From Methylobacterium sp. BTF04 (GTDB taxonomy: Bacteria; Pseudomonadota; Alphaproteobacteria; Rhizobiales; Beijerinckiaceae), in NCBI RefSeq assembly GCF_010692745.1, contig NZ_JAAHTB010000038.1, positions 1 to 42,301 of the forward strand: 42,301 bases of DNA, read 5' to 3'. The notes under the pieces were generated by a model, which saw only the letters and a program-made list of their open reading frames with translations, searched no databases and had not been told where the DNA came from. Below are positions 33,321 through 42,262 of this stretch, piece after piece (positions within the stretch are counted from its first letter, which is position 1; each line of letters opens with the position of its first letter). A program made the position numbers and the translations under genes.

Positions 33321-34397
33321 ATGATCCGCTCCGAGACCCGATCCGCCGACGCGACCCCGCGCCTCGAACTTCACGAAGTCTCCCTGCGCTTTGGGGCGAC
33401 ACGGGCCCTCGATGCGGTCTCGCTCCAGGTACGCGCCGGTGAGATCATCGCGCTGCTCGGCGATTCCGGCTGCGGCAAGAGCACGCTCCTGCGCGCCATC
33501 GCCGGCCTTGAGCGCCCGGATGCCGGCGAGATCCGCCTCGATGGCACGGTGGTGAGCGGTGGCCGGGAGGCCGTACCGCCGGAGGCCCGCGGGGTCGGGC
33601 TGATGTTCCAGGATTACGCCCTGTTCCCGCACCTGACGGTGGCCGAGAACGTGCGCTTCGGCCTCCATGGGCAATCGCGCGCGCAGGCGAAGGACGTCGC
33701 CACCGCCCGGCTGGAGCAGGTCGGGCTCGCAGACCGCGCGGGCGATTATCCCGGCACCCTGTCGGGCGGCGAGAGCCAGCGGGTGGCGCTGGCGCGCGCT
33801 CTGGCGCCGGGGCCGCGCATTCTCCTCCTCGACGAGCCGTTCTCGAACCTCGACCGGCGCACCCGCGACCGGGTGCGCGCCGACACCCTGTCGGTGCTGC
33901 GGGCGACGGCGACGACAACGCTCCTCGTCACCCACGATCCCGAGGAAGCGATGATGCTGGCCGACCGCATCGCCCTGATGCGGATCGGCCGCATCGTCCA
34001 GACCGGCTCGGGCGAGGATCTCTACCAGCGCCCGGTCTCGCGCTTTGCCGCCCGGTTCTTCGGCGCGCTCATCGAGATCGCCGGGCATTGCCGGGACGGC
34101 AGGGTGGCAACGCCATTCGGCCCCATCCCCGCTCCCGGTTTTGCGGAGGGGACCACGGTCCTCGCCTGCCTGCGGCCGGACGCCATCAGCCTGGCACCGC
34201 CCGGCGAGGGCCTGCCGGGGCGAATCGTCGACCGCACCTTCCTCGGCGCCAGCGCCATTCTGGAGATCGCAGTGGACAGCCTCGACGTACCCGTCGCCCT
34301 CGCTGTGCCCTGTTCCGACACGCATGCGCCGGGCGACACGGTGCATCTGTCGCTGTCGGATACGGGCAGCTTCGTTTTCGACGCCGCGGCGGATTGA
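33321..34397 (+). CDS. Fe(3+)-type ABC importer, ATP-binding protein
   Basis: A 358-residue ABC ATPase. Motifs are complete: Walker A GDSGCGKST (47-55), Q-loop in MFQDYALFP, signature LSGGESQ (147-153), Walker B LLLDEP (168-173), and His205. A TOBE-like C-terminal region (~260-350) follows, as in FbpC/PotA-type ATPases. The neighbours, a FbpA-like binding protein and a fused permease, point to ferric iron, although other cargo is possible. It is divergent from priA, 116 bases apart. It is separated from the binding-protein gene by 221 bases holding an ICE-like box, so it may be transcribed from its own promoter. Confidence 0.92.
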   Translation: MIRSETRSADATPRLELHEVSLRFGATRALDAVSLQVRAGEIIALLGDSGCGKSTLLRAIAGLERPDAGEIRLDGTVVSGGREAVPPEARGVGLMFQDYALFPHLTVAENVRFGLHGQSRAQAKDVATARLEQVGLADRAGDYPGTLSGGESQRVALARALAPGPRILLLDEPFSNLDRRTRDRVRADTLSVLRATATTTLLVTHDPEEAMMLADRIALMRIGRIVQTGSGEDLYQRPVSRFAARFFGALIEIAGHCRDGRVATPFGPIPAPGFAEGTTVLACLRPDAISLAPPGEGLPGRIVDRTFLGASAILEIAVDSLDVPVALAVPCSDTHAPGDTVHLSLSDTGSFVFDAAAD

Positions 34398-34474
34398 TCT
34401 GGCGAATGCCGGGTCGGATCCGGGCCCCGAAAGCGTCCGGCCCGTTTTAATCCCGCGCCGATCTGAGACAAATA

Positions 34475-34491
34475 GTCCTTATTATCAGGAC
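34475..34491. promoter_or_regulatory. Short inverted repeat upstream of the iron-binding-protein gene
   Basis: GTCCT (34475-34479) and AGGAC (34487-34491) flank an A/T-rich 7-base spacer within a locally AT-rich region. It could be an operator half-site pair or the end of the ATPase transcript. No regulator can be named. Confidence 0.3.
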
Positions 34492-34530
34492 AATGACAAA
34501 CATCGTTCGCTCGGACAGACGAGCCAGTAC

Positions 34531-34547
34531 TTTATAAATGCTCTAAA
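34531..34547 (+). promoter_or_regulatory. Irr/ICE-like inverted repeat before the iron-binding-protein gene
   Basis: TTTATAA (34531-34537), three bases, CTCTAAA (34541-34547). This differs by one base per arm from the palindrome TTTAGAA-N3-TTCTAAA that I recall as the rhizobial iron-control (ICE) element bound by Irr. It lies 71 bases before the ATG at 34619, a sensible operator position for an iron-uptake gene. Confidence 0.45.
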
Positions 34548-34618
34548 CAAAAGTGTTTCCACTTGCTTTTCTGCCGCGATGCATCCGAAAGACACCGTGC
34601 AATGCAGGGAGTGTCTTG

Positions 34619-35638
34619 ATGATCGGTCGGGTGGAGATGTTTGGGCTGGCGAGCCTGCTGGCGATCGTACCGCTGGGGGCCGCCACGGCGGCGGAAGTGA
34701 ACCTCTACACCACCCGCGAGCCGGGCCTGATCAAGCCGCTTCTCGACGCCTATACGGCCAAGAGCGGCGTCACCGTCAACACGGTCTTCGTCGAGAAGGG
34801 CCTGGCCGAGCGCGTCGCGGCGGAAGGTGCCCGCGCCCAGGCCGACGTGCTGATGACCGTCGATATCGGCAATCTCATCGACCTCGTCGACCGCGGCCTC
34901 GCGCAGCCAGTGCGCTCGACGATCCTCGAAGCGGCGATCCCGGCCCCGTTGCGCGATGCGGACGGGCGCTGGTTCGCGCTCTCGATGCGCGCCCGCGTGG
35001 TCTATGCCGACAAGACGATGCCGCAGAAGTCCATCGCGTATGAAGAGCTCGCCGACCCGAAATGGAAGGGCAAGCTGTGCCTGCGCTCCGGTCAGCACCC
35101 CTACAACACGGCGCTGATCGCGCATCACCTGGTCAAGCACGGCCCCGAGAAGACCGAGGCGTGGCTCACCGGCCTGAAGGCCAACCTCGCCCGCAAGCCC
35201 GCCGGCGGCGACCGCGACGTCGCCCGTGACATCCTCGCCGGCACCTGCGAGATCGGATTGGGCAACTCCTACTATGTCGGCCTGATGCGATCGGGCCGGG
35301 GCGGCCCCGACCAGCAGAAATGGGGCGATGCCATCACGGTGGCGATGCCGACGTTCCAGGGTGGCGGCACCCACGTCAACGTCTCGGGCGCCGTGGTCGC
35401 CAAGAACGCGCCCAACCGCGAGGAAGCGGTCAAGCTCCTCGAATACCTCGTCTCCGACGCCGCACAGGGGCTCTATGCGAAGGCGGATTACGAATACCCG
35501 GTCAAGGCCGGCGCGCCCGTGGATCCGCTGCTGACGGCGCTCGGCCCCCTCGTCATCGATCCGGTGCCGCTCGCCGACATCGCCCGCAGCCGCAAGGCGG
35601 CGAGCCTGCTCCTCGACAAGGTCGGCTTCGACAACTGA
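34619..35638 (+). CDS. Fe(3+) ABC importer, periplasmic binding protein (FbpA-like)
   Basis: A 339-residue secreted ligand-binding protein. A signal peptide covers residues 1-25 (ATAA-EV). The mature protein starts VNLYTTREPGLIKPLLDAY, typical of the FbpA/AfuA family. The adjacent tyrosines Tyr218-Tyr219 (GLGNSYYVGLM) match the pair that holds ferric iron in FbpA; the region QHPYNTALIAHH is also conserved. AGGGAG (34606-34611) lies about 7 bases before ATG 34619 and decides that start over the longer frame. The permease gene follows after 11 bases. An ICE-like box upstream suggests iron-dependent control. Confidence 0.93.
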   Translation: MIGRVEMFGLASLLAIVPLGAATAAEVNLYTTREPGLIKPLLDAYTAKSGVTVNTVFVEKGLAERVAAEGARAQADVLMTVDIGNLIDLVDRGLAQPVRSTILEAAIPAPLRDADGRWFALSMRARVVYADKTMPQKSIAYEELADPKWKGKLCLRSGQHPYNTALIAHHLVKHGPEKTEAWLTGLKANLARKPAGGDRDVARDILAGTCEIGLGNSYYVGLMRSGRGGPDQQKWGDAITVAMPTFQGGGTHVNVSGAVVAKNAPNREEAVKLLEYLVSDAAQGLYAKADYEYPVKAGAPVDPLLTALGPLVIDPVPLADIARSRKAASLLLDKVGFDN

Positions 35639-35649
35639 TCGCACCGCCC

Positions 35650-37386
35650 ATGTCCGGGGCCTCTGCCGCGATTGCGGCCGACACGCCGCACGGCGCCGCG
35701 CCCGCCGCCGGCCAGTCCAGCCGGCGCGCCCGACGGGCCTCCTTCGCTTGGGGATTCGGGGCGCTGGCGCTCGCCCTCCTGGTCCTGAGCCCGGTGGTGT
35801 CGCTGGTGATCGCGGCGGCGCAGGGCTCGGGAGAGCTGTGGCCGCATCTCCTCGCCCATGTCCTGCCCCAGGCGATGCGCGAGACAGCCCTGCTGCTGGC
35901 CGGCGTCGGCCTCCTGGTGGTCGGCCTCGGGGCGGGGGCGGCGTGGCTCGTCACCGCCTATGAATTTCCGGGCCGGCGTTGGCTCGAGGCCGGCCTCCTG
36001 CTGCCGATGGCGGTACCGACCTACATCGTGGCGTACGCCTATCTCGACCTGATGCATCCGATCGGACCGGTGCAGACGGCGCTTCGCGGGGTCCTCGGCT
36101 ACGCTCGGCCGCGCGATCTCGTCCTGCCGGACCTCCGCTCCCTGCCGGGCTGCATCCTGCTCCTCGGCTTCGTGCTCTATCCCTATGTCTACCTGCCGAC
36201 GCGGGCGCTGTTCCTGATGCAGGCGGCCAACCTCGTCGAGGCGGCGCGCATGCTCGGGCGCTCACCCGCTTCGGTCTTCCTGCGCGTCGCCCTGCCAATG
36301 GCGCGCCCGGCCATCGCGCTCGGGGCGAGTCTCGCCCTGATGGAGGCCCTCAACGATATCGGCGCGGCGGAATTTCTCGGAGTGCGGACCCTGACGGTCC
36401 AGGTCTATGCCACCTGGGTCAACCGCTCGGATCTGGCCGGTGCCGCGCAGATCGCCTTGGTCATGCTTGTGGCGGTGGCGGCTTTGGTGGCGGTCGAGCG
36501 CCGGGCCCGGCGCGGCCGCGGTTTTGCCGGCACCGCGCAACGCAGCCGGGCCATGGCGCGTACGCCCCTGCGCGGTTGGGCGCCTGCGGGAGCCATGGCA
36601 CTTGGGCTGGTGCCCGTCGCCATCGGCTTCCTGATCCCGGCCAGCTACCTCGCGCAGGCCGCCGCCACCCGGATCGCCCGAACCGGCTTTCCCGAGACCA
36701 TCCTGCCCGAGATCGGCAATACCCTCCTGTATGCGGGCCTCGCGACGGCGATCGCGGCGCTGTTGGGCGTCCTCGTGGCCTGCGCGCCCCGCCTCGTCTC
36801 GGAGCGGTTCGGGCCGGCCCTGATCCGGGTGGCGAGCCTCGGCTACGCGCTGCCCGGTGCGATCCTGGCGATCGGCCTGCTCGGCCCGCTGGCGCTGGCC
36901 GATACGGCCGTCTCGGCGGCGTTGCAGGCGACGCTCGGAAGCGCCCCTGCCCTCATCGGCCTCGGCACCGGCAGCGCCCTCGTCATCGCCTACCTCATCC
37001 GCTTCCTCGCGGTGAGCGTCGGCACCTGCGAGGCGGGACTCGCCCGGGTGCCGCCCAGTCTGCCCGATGCTGCCCGGATGCTCGGACGCGGCCCGACCGC
37101 GACGCTTCGGCATGTCCAGCTCCCGCTGACCTGGCCGGCCGCGCTGAGCGGTGCGCTCCTCGTCTTCGTCGATTGCGTCAAGGAGTTGCCGGCGACGCTG
37201 TTGTTGCGCCCGCTCAATGTCGAGACGCTCGCGACCCATCTCTACGGTGAGGCCGCGCGCGGCACCTATGAGGACGGCACGATCGCCGCCCTCCTCATCG
37301 TCGCCGTCGGTCTGATTCCGGTGGCGATCCTGCTACGCCTCGGTGCGCCGCACGCGGATGGGCGCGCAAACCGGCGGGAATCTTGA
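35650..37386 (+). CDS. Fe(3+) ABC importer, fused double permease (FbpB-like)
   Basis: A 578-residue inner-membrane permease in which two transporter halves are joined, as usual for FbpB. About twelve hydrophobic helices are visible. Each half carries its ATPase-contacting EAA loop: EAARMLGRSPASVFLRVALP (first half) and DAARMLGRGPTATLRHVQLP (second half). The start ATG 35650 lies 11 bases after the binding-protein stop codon, so translation is coupled. The gene ends the iron operon; a tRNA promoter begins 14 bases after its stop codon. Confidence 0.93.
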   Translation: MSGASAAIAADTPHGAAPAAGQSSRRARRASFAWGFGALALALLVLSPVVSLVIAAAQGSGELWPHLLAHVLPQAMRETALLLAGVGLLVVGLGAGAAWLVTAYEFPGRRWLEAGLLLPMAVPTYIVAYAYLDLMHPIGPVQTALRGVLGYARPRDLVLPDLRSLPGCILLLGFVLYPYVYLPTRALFLMQAANLVEAARMLGRSPASVFLRVALPMARPAIALGASLALMEALNDIGAAEFLGVRTLTVQVYATWVNRSDLAGAAQIALVMLVAVAALVAVERRARRGRGFAGTAQRSRAMARTPLRGWAPAGAMALGLVPVAIGFLIPASYLAQAAATRIARTGFPETILPEIGNTLLYAGLATAIAALLGVLVACAPRLVSERFGPALIRVASLGYALPGAILAIGLLGPLALADTAVSAALQATLGSAPALIGLGTGSALVIAYLIRFLAVSVGTCEAGLARVPPSLPDAARMLGRGPTATLRHVQLPLTWPAALSGALLVFVDCVKELPATLLLRPLNVETLATHLYGEAARGTYEDGTIAALLIVAVGLIPVAILLRLGAPHADGRANRRES

Positions 37387-37399
37387 GCCGGCCACACCC

Positions 37400-37428
37400 T
37401 TGACGCACCCATATCGGCCGCCCTAGAA
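37400..37428 (+). promoter_or_regulatory. Sigma-70-type promoter of tRNA-Val
   Basis: TTGACG (37400-37405) and CTAGAA (37423-37428) are separated by 17 bases, close to the housekeeping promoter pattern of alphaproteobacteria. The tRNA begins 46 bases after the -10 element, leaving room for a short 5' leader. Confidence 0.6.
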
Positions 37429-37473
37429 GGCCCTCGGATCGAGCGCGTCATCGCCTCGAACCAGCGATGGCAT

Positions 37474-37548
37474 GGGCGGTTGGCTCAGCGGTAGAGCGTC
37501 CCCTTCACACGGGGAAGGTCACAGGTTCAATCCCTGTACCGCCCACCA
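37474..37548 (+). tRNA. tRNA-Val (anticodon CAC)
   Basis: A 75-base tRNA with encoded CCA. The acceptor arms GGGCGGT (37474-37480) and ACCGCCC (37538-37544) pair exactly, followed by discriminator A and CCA. The anticodon stem TCCCC/GGGGA encloses a TTCACAC loop with CAC at 37506-37508, which reads GUG valine codons. The T arm carries GGTTCAATCC. It stands alone with its own promoter. Confidence 0.97.
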
Positions 37549-37785
37549 TACCGCACGCAAACAGCCTCATCGCAACGGTTTTTCCGATCTGTCGAAGTCA
37601 CGGCTCGCTGGCGCAGGGCGGCTGAAACCGTGGCCTATTTTCCAACCGCTATCGCTCCATCGATCGCACGGTCGACCTGCGCGAGGCAGGCTTTTCGCGA
37701 CGATCCGGCAGCGCCCGTACAGTCAAGGAACGGGCTTCGCGTCGGCCGGGGTCCCTCGTCGCCAGAGAGACAGCCTCGGCTACGA

Positions 37786-40700
37786 TCAGAATACCGCGTC
37801 CTGCACCCGGAACCGGGCGAAGCGGCGTGCCAGCATGGGCAGCACGGCCAGGTTGAGGATCGTCGAGGTGATGAGGCCTCCGAGGATGACCTGCGCCATC
37901 GGCCCCTCGATCTCGCGGCCGGGTTCGCCCGCGCCCAGCGCCAGGGGCAAAAGCCCGAACCCCGTGACCAGGGAGGTCATCAGGATCGGCACGAGGCGGT
38001 CAGCGGCGCCCTCGACGGCCACGGCGGCATCCCAGGTCCGGCCCTCCACGAGCACGAGGTGCTCGTAATGCGCGATCATCATGATGGTGTTGCGCAGGGA
38101 GATGCCGAACAGCGTCACGAAGCCGATGATCGAGCCGAGCGAAATTACGGCGCTGGTGGTGGCCACCGCCAGAACGCCGCCGACGAACGCGAACGGCATG
38201 TTGACGAGAACCAGGGCGAGGTTGGTCAGCGATCCCGTCACGATGACCAGCAGCAGGACGATCCCGAGCCCGGCGAGCCCGGCGTACAGAACCAGGTCGC
38301 GCCTCGCCATGGCCTGCGCCTCGGCCGCACCGTCGATACCGATGTAGACGCCGGACGGCAGCTTCACCTCCCGGGCGATCTTGCGCTTCACGGCATCGGT
38401 GAACGAGGCGACGTCGCGCCCCTGGACGTTGGCCGTCACCACCCGGACGCGCTGGGCGCCGAAATGGCCGACCGAGTAGCGGCCTGAAGTCTCGTACACA
38501 TCCGCCACGTGCGCGAGGCGGATGTAGGTGCCACCCGGCGTGCGCAACGGCAGATCGCCGAGCGTCGACAACCGCGTGCGCGTGGCGGAATCGAGCACCA
38601 CCACGACGTTGAAGACGGCGTTGCCCTCATAGGCCTGGCCGACGGTGTCGCCCTGATAGGCCGTGCGCACGATCTCCAGCACCTCGATGGCATCGAGCCC
38701 CCAATGGCGCAGGTCGTTCGGGCGCAGGCTCACGTTGATCTGCGGCAGGCCCGGGGGAGATTTGAGCTGCACGTCCGCGGCGCCGCGCACCTCGGCGAGT
38801 TCCCGTGCCACGTCGCGGGCGGTCGCCTCGATGGTGTCGAGATCCGCGCCGTAGACGCTGACCACCACCGGCGCGGTGAAGCCCGAGACGACCTCTTCGA
38901 TGCGCTCGGTCAGGAAGGTCTTCAAGGAGAAGCTCGCGCCGGGCGTCGCCAGCATCAGCGCCCGGATGCCGGCCTCGGCCCGCTCCTGCGCCGCGCCGTC
39001 GAGATCCGCGGCGAGATCGATGTGGATCTCGCTGTCCTGCGTGCCGCCGAGATCGTAGCCGGCCTCGGCACGGCCGACCTGCTGGGCCACGGCGCGCACC
39101 CCGGGCACGGCCTTCAGGCCCGCCGTGACGCGCTCGCCGAGCCGCAGCGTCTCCCGCAAACCGGTGCCGGGCGCCGTGGTCATGTGCAGGATGAGGTGGC
39201 CTTCCTTGAGATCCGGCAGGAAGGTCCCACCCAGCAGCGGCACCAGCGCGGCGCTCAGGAGCGTCACGGCGAGGCAGGCGACGAGGACGAGGCGCGGGTA
39301 CCGATCGATCCGCCCGAGCAGGCGGACATAGACCCGCCGCGCGGCGCGGGTCACCGGCGGATCGGCGAGCGGCAGGGTCTTGCGATCGGCGAGCAGCAGG
39401 CGGGCGAGCGCCGGCGTCACCGTCAGGGCGACGGCAAGCGACGTCAGCACCGCAAGGATGTAGGCAAGCGCCAGAGGCCCGAACAGGCGGCCGGGCACGC
39501 CGGTCAGCGCGAGCACCGGCAGGAAGACGAGCAGCACCGCGAAGGTGGCGTAGGCGATCGAGACGCGCACCTCCAGGATGGCGTCCAGCACCACCCGCGC
39601 TCCGGCCACCGGAGAGCCCGCACGGCGGTTGTCGCGCAGCCGGCGCATCACGTTCTCGACGCCGATCACCGCGTCGTCGACCACCTCGCCGATGGCGATG
39701 GCCAGACCGCCGAGCGTCATCGTGTTGAGGCTCTGGCCGAAGGCACCGAGCACGAGCACCGCCCCGATCAGCGAGAGCGGAATCGCCGTGACGCTGATCA
39801 AAGCCGTCCGCCAGTCGAACAGGAAGACGAACAGGACGACCACCACGAGGACGCCGCCGAGCGCCAGGGCCTGGACCACGTTGCTGGTGGCTTGCGTCAC
39901 GAAATTCGCCGGCCGGAACAGATCGGAGCGCAGGACGATATCGTCGCGTTCGAGGCCGGGGCGCAGCTCGGCCAGGGCCGCGTCGACCCTGGCGGTGACG
40001 TCGAGGGTATTGGCGCCGTACTGGGCGCCGACCATCAGCAGCACCCCCGGCTTGCCGTCGACGAGCGCCGCGCTGATCGCCGGCTCCGGTTCGGCCGCCA
40101 CGTCGGCGACGTCACCGAGCACCACACTGGCCCCGCCCTCGTTGATCAGGACGGTGCGGGCGATCGCCTCGGGGGTGAGGGATTGCCCCTCGGTCTGGAG
40201 GGTGATGCGCTGGTTGATGGTGTCGACGAAGCCCGCCCCGCGCACGCCCGTCGCCTTGCGTCCGGCGGCGAGCACGTCGTTGAGACCGACGCGGAAGCGG
40301 AAGAGATCCTGCGGCCGGACCTGGATGCGGATCGAGCGCACGTCGCCGCCATAGACCAGCACCTCGCCGACGCCGGGGGCGGCGAGCAGGCGCAGGCGCA
40401 CGCGCCAATCCGCGATCGTGCGGAGATCCATGAGCGAGCGCGTCGGCGAGGTCAGTCCGATCAGCAGCACCGAACTCGTCGAGGAGGTCAGCGCCGTCAT
40501 CGCCGGCTGCAGCACACCCTGAGGCAGCCGGCCCGCCACGGAGGCCAGGCGCTCGTTCACCAACTGGCGCACCCGGTAGATGTCGCTGCCCGACCCGAAG
40601 GTCACGGTGATCACCGAGAGCCCCTGGATCGAGTTCGAACGCACGGTGGCGAGCCCGGGCAGGCCGGCCACAGCGACCTCCACCGCCTGGGTGACCAGCA

Positions 40701-40971
40701 CCTCGACCTGCTCCGGGTTGAGGCCGGGCGCCTCGGTCTGCACCGTCACGGTGGGTGGGGCGAATTCCGGGAAGACGTCGTACTTGGCGCCGCCGAGGGC
40801 GACGAGGCCGTAGAAGGCGAGCGCGAAGGCCAGGGCCAGGACGATGCCGGGCCGCCGCACGGCGAAGGCGACGAGGCCTGCCTGCAAACCTGAGCTCACA
40901 CGGGCGTGCGGTACGGCGGGACCATCGCTCCGCGACGCTCCGGGCGCGAGCCGTTCATCGGGCGTGCTCAA
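37786..40971 (-). CDS. Heavy-metal-efflux RND pump (CzcA/CusA-type)
   Basis: A 1061-residue inner-membrane pump of the HME subgroup of RND transporters. N-terminal helix, then FPEFAPPTVTVQTEAPGL, two periplasmic loops and twelve expected membrane helices. The proton-relay segment in TM4 reads AIAIGEVVDDAVIGVENV (424-441) with Asp432, Asp433 and Glu439. This differs from the CzcA type (DFG...DGAV) and the CusA type, so the metal cannot be assigned. It starts at TTG 40971, which overlaps the adaptor stop codon (TTGA). An internal GTG at codon 25 is an alternative start. No TolC-type outer-membrane partner lies in the window. Confidence 0.93.
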   Translation of the reverse strand: MSTPDERLAPGASRSDGPAVPHARVSSGLQAGLVAFAVRRPGIVLALAFALAFYGLVALGGAKYDVFPEFAPPTVTVQTEAPGLNPEQVEVLVTQAVEVAVAGLPGLATVRSNSIQGLSVITVTFGSGSDIYRVRQLVNERLASVAGRLPQGVLQPAMTALTSSTSSVLLIGLTSPTRSLMDLRTIADWRVRLRLLAAPGVGEVLVYGGDVRSIRIQVRPQDLFRFRVGLNDVLAAGRKATGVRGAGFVDTINQRITLQTEGQSLTPEAIARTVLINEGGASVVLGDVADVAAEPEPAISAALVDGKPGVLLMVGAQYGANTLDVTARVDAALAELRPGLERDDIVLRSDLFRPANFVTQATSNVVQALALGGVLVVVVLFVFLFDWRTALISVTAIPLSLIGAVLVLGAFGQSLNTMTLGGLAIAIGEVVDDAVIGVENVMRRLRDNRRAGSPVAGARVVLDAILEVRVSIAYATFAVLLVFLPVLALTGVPGRLFGPLALAYILAVLTSLAVALTVTPALARLLLADRKTLPLADPPVTRAARRVYVRLLGRIDRYPRLVLVACLAVTLLSAALVPLLGGTFLPDLKEGHLILHMTTAPGTGLRETLRLGERVTAGLKAVPGVRAVAQQVGRAEAGYDLGGTQDSEIHIDLAADLDGAAQERAEAGIRALMLATPGASFSLKTFLTERIEEVVSGFTAPVVVSVYGADLDTIEATARDVARELAEVRGAADVQLKSPPGLPQINVSLRPNDLRHWGLDAIEVLEIVRTAYQGDTVGQAYEGNAVFNVVVVLDSATRTRLSTLGDLPLRTPGGTYIRLAHVADVYETSGRYSVGHFGAQRVRVVTANVQGRDVASFTDAVKRKIAREVKLPSGVYIGIDGAAEAQAMARRDLVLYAGLAGLGIVLLLVIVTGSLTNLALVLVNMPFAFVGGVLAVATTSAVISLGSIIGFVTLFGISLRNTIMMIAHYEHLVLVEGRTWDAAVAVEGAADRLVPILMTSLVTGFGLLPLALGAGEPGREIEGPMAQVILGGLITSTILNLAVLPMLARRFARFRVQDAVF

Positions 40972-42083
40972 TCGTCGTCCGCCTCTCCGGAGGCCTGAAT
41001 CTGTCCCCTCAGCTCCTCGGAGAGCACCGTCTGCGCCCCGGTCACGATGATCTCAGCCGCCGGACCGAGGTCGTCGACGATGGAGGTGTCGGCTGAGATC
41101 GGCGCATCGCTCCGGATCGGGTGACGCACGAAGGCGTCGTCGCCGACGCTGCGGTAGAACCAGGCACCGCCCTGCCAATGCACCACCGCACTTTCGGGCA
41201 CGCTGATCCCGGTGGTCTCGCGATCCGAGGTCAGGAAGGCGAGGGCGCTCATGCCGGGCAGGAGGCCGCTATCGCCGGCGACGGTGTAGAAGTAGCTGAC
41301 CCCTTGGACGCGCTGGTCGGTCCGCGTCGCGGGCGAGACGTAGCGCAGGGGGACGCGCTCGCTCTGTGGCGGCACCTCGGCGAAGGCGATGGCAGGCGGT
41401 GCCTTCAGGGTCTCGCCGGGTGGCAGCGTCACCTGAACCAAAAAGTCGATCCGCTCGATGAGCCGCGTCACCAAGGGGCTGCGCGCGACGATGGCTTTGC
41501 CGATCACCGGTCCCCATTCCTGCTGAGCGGTGGCGGACAGGGTGCGAATCTGCGACTCGGCCACCGTCACCGCCGCCTGATCGGTGATCGCGGTGCCTTC
41601 GGTGAGCTCGATCTGTGCGGCGGTCACCACCCCGGTGCTCAGGCTCTTCGCTCGCCGTGCGGCGCTGCCGGAGACCTCGGCGCGGGCCTTGGCGGCCTGG
41701 AGCGCCGCCACTGCGCCCGCATAGCTGTTGGTGAGATCCGTGACGCGGGCGAGGTCGATGACGCTGCCGTAGGCCTGCGACTCGATTCGGTGGGGACCCC
41801 GCACGAGCCGCGCCGTCTCGACACCGATCCGGGCCTGTTCCGCGTCGGTCAACCGCACGACCACCCGGCCGCCTTCCAGCGCCGTTCTGGCGGGCACCTG
41901 GCCTTGCTTGGGACCGGCTCGCTGAGCCGTGACCAGCGGTGCGGCGGAGACCCGATCACGCACATTCGCGATCAGGGGACCAGCCCACCCCCGGAGGCCG
42001 GCGCCGGTTTCCGTCAGCATGACTACGCAAAGCACGCATATGCAGAGGACGAACCCGGCGGACAGGATCGCCCGCCCTCGCAT
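40968..42083 (-). CDS. RND efflux periplasmic adaptor (CusB/HlyD-like)
   Basis: A 371-residue adaptor protein linking the RND pump to an outer-membrane channel. An N-terminal hydrophobic anchor (ILSAGFVLCICVLCVVML) is followed by a periplasmic region: an ARIGVETARLVRG beta-barrel start, an AAALQAAKARAEVSGSAARR coiled-coil hairpin, and a C-terminal domain with GISVPESAVVHWQGGAWFY. It lacks the metal-rich His/Met tail seen in some CusB proteins. ATG 42083 is preferred because AAAGG lies about 8 bases upstream; ATG 42113 is in frame. Its stop overlaps the pump start, so both are co-translated. Confidence 0.88.
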   Translation of the reverse strand: MRGRAILSAGFVLCICVLCVVMLTETGAGLRGWAGPLIANVRDRVSAAPLVTAQRAGPKQGQVPARTALEGGRVVVRLTDAEQARIGVETARLVRGPHRIESQAYGSVIDLARVTDLTNSYAGAVAALQAAKARAEVSGSAARRAKSLSTGVVTAAQIELTEGTAITDQAAVTVAESQIRTLSATAQQEWGPVIGKAIVARSPLVTRLIERIDFLVQVTLPPGETLKAPPAIAFAEVPPQSERVPLRYVSPATRTDQRVQGVSYFYTVAGDSGLLPGMSALAFLTSDRETTGISVPESAVVHWQGGAWFYRSVGDDAFVRHPIRSDAPISADTSIVDDLGPAAEIIVTGAQTVLSEELRGQIQASGEADDD

Positions 42084-42246
42084 CGCAAAGCCTTTCTGGC
42101 GCCCGCGTGTCATCTGCGGCTTGCCACTTCTGCCCGGCTTTCGTGACGTGGTCCACCCGAGCGTTCGGCGATGTCGGACTTAGCCACACCGGCGGAACAG
42201 CGCGGGCGCGGCATCGTCTGGACGTTCGTTCACGCGATGATCTTCG

Positions 42247-42262
42247 CTAGAGCGTTTTCGGT
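42247..42262. repeat. Possible fragment of a dispersed intergenic repeat
   Basis: CTAGAGCGTTTTCGG resembles the start of short intergenic repeats that I recall from Methylobacterium and other Hyphomicrobiales (AGAGCGTTTTC-type). The window ends too soon to see the rest. Otherwise 42114-42301 holds no recognised gene; it should contain the promoter of the efflux genes. Confidence 0.25.

Noticed and set aside
37474..37548. tRNA-Val as an integration site for the metal-efflux genes
   Set aside because: No integrase, no direct repeat of the tRNA 3' end seen in the window, and base composition of the efflux genes matches the rest.
38509..40893. 794-residue open frame opposite the RND pump
   Set aside because: It is antisense to a gene with complete family motifs, with His/Arg/Gln-rich composition typical of a shadow frame.
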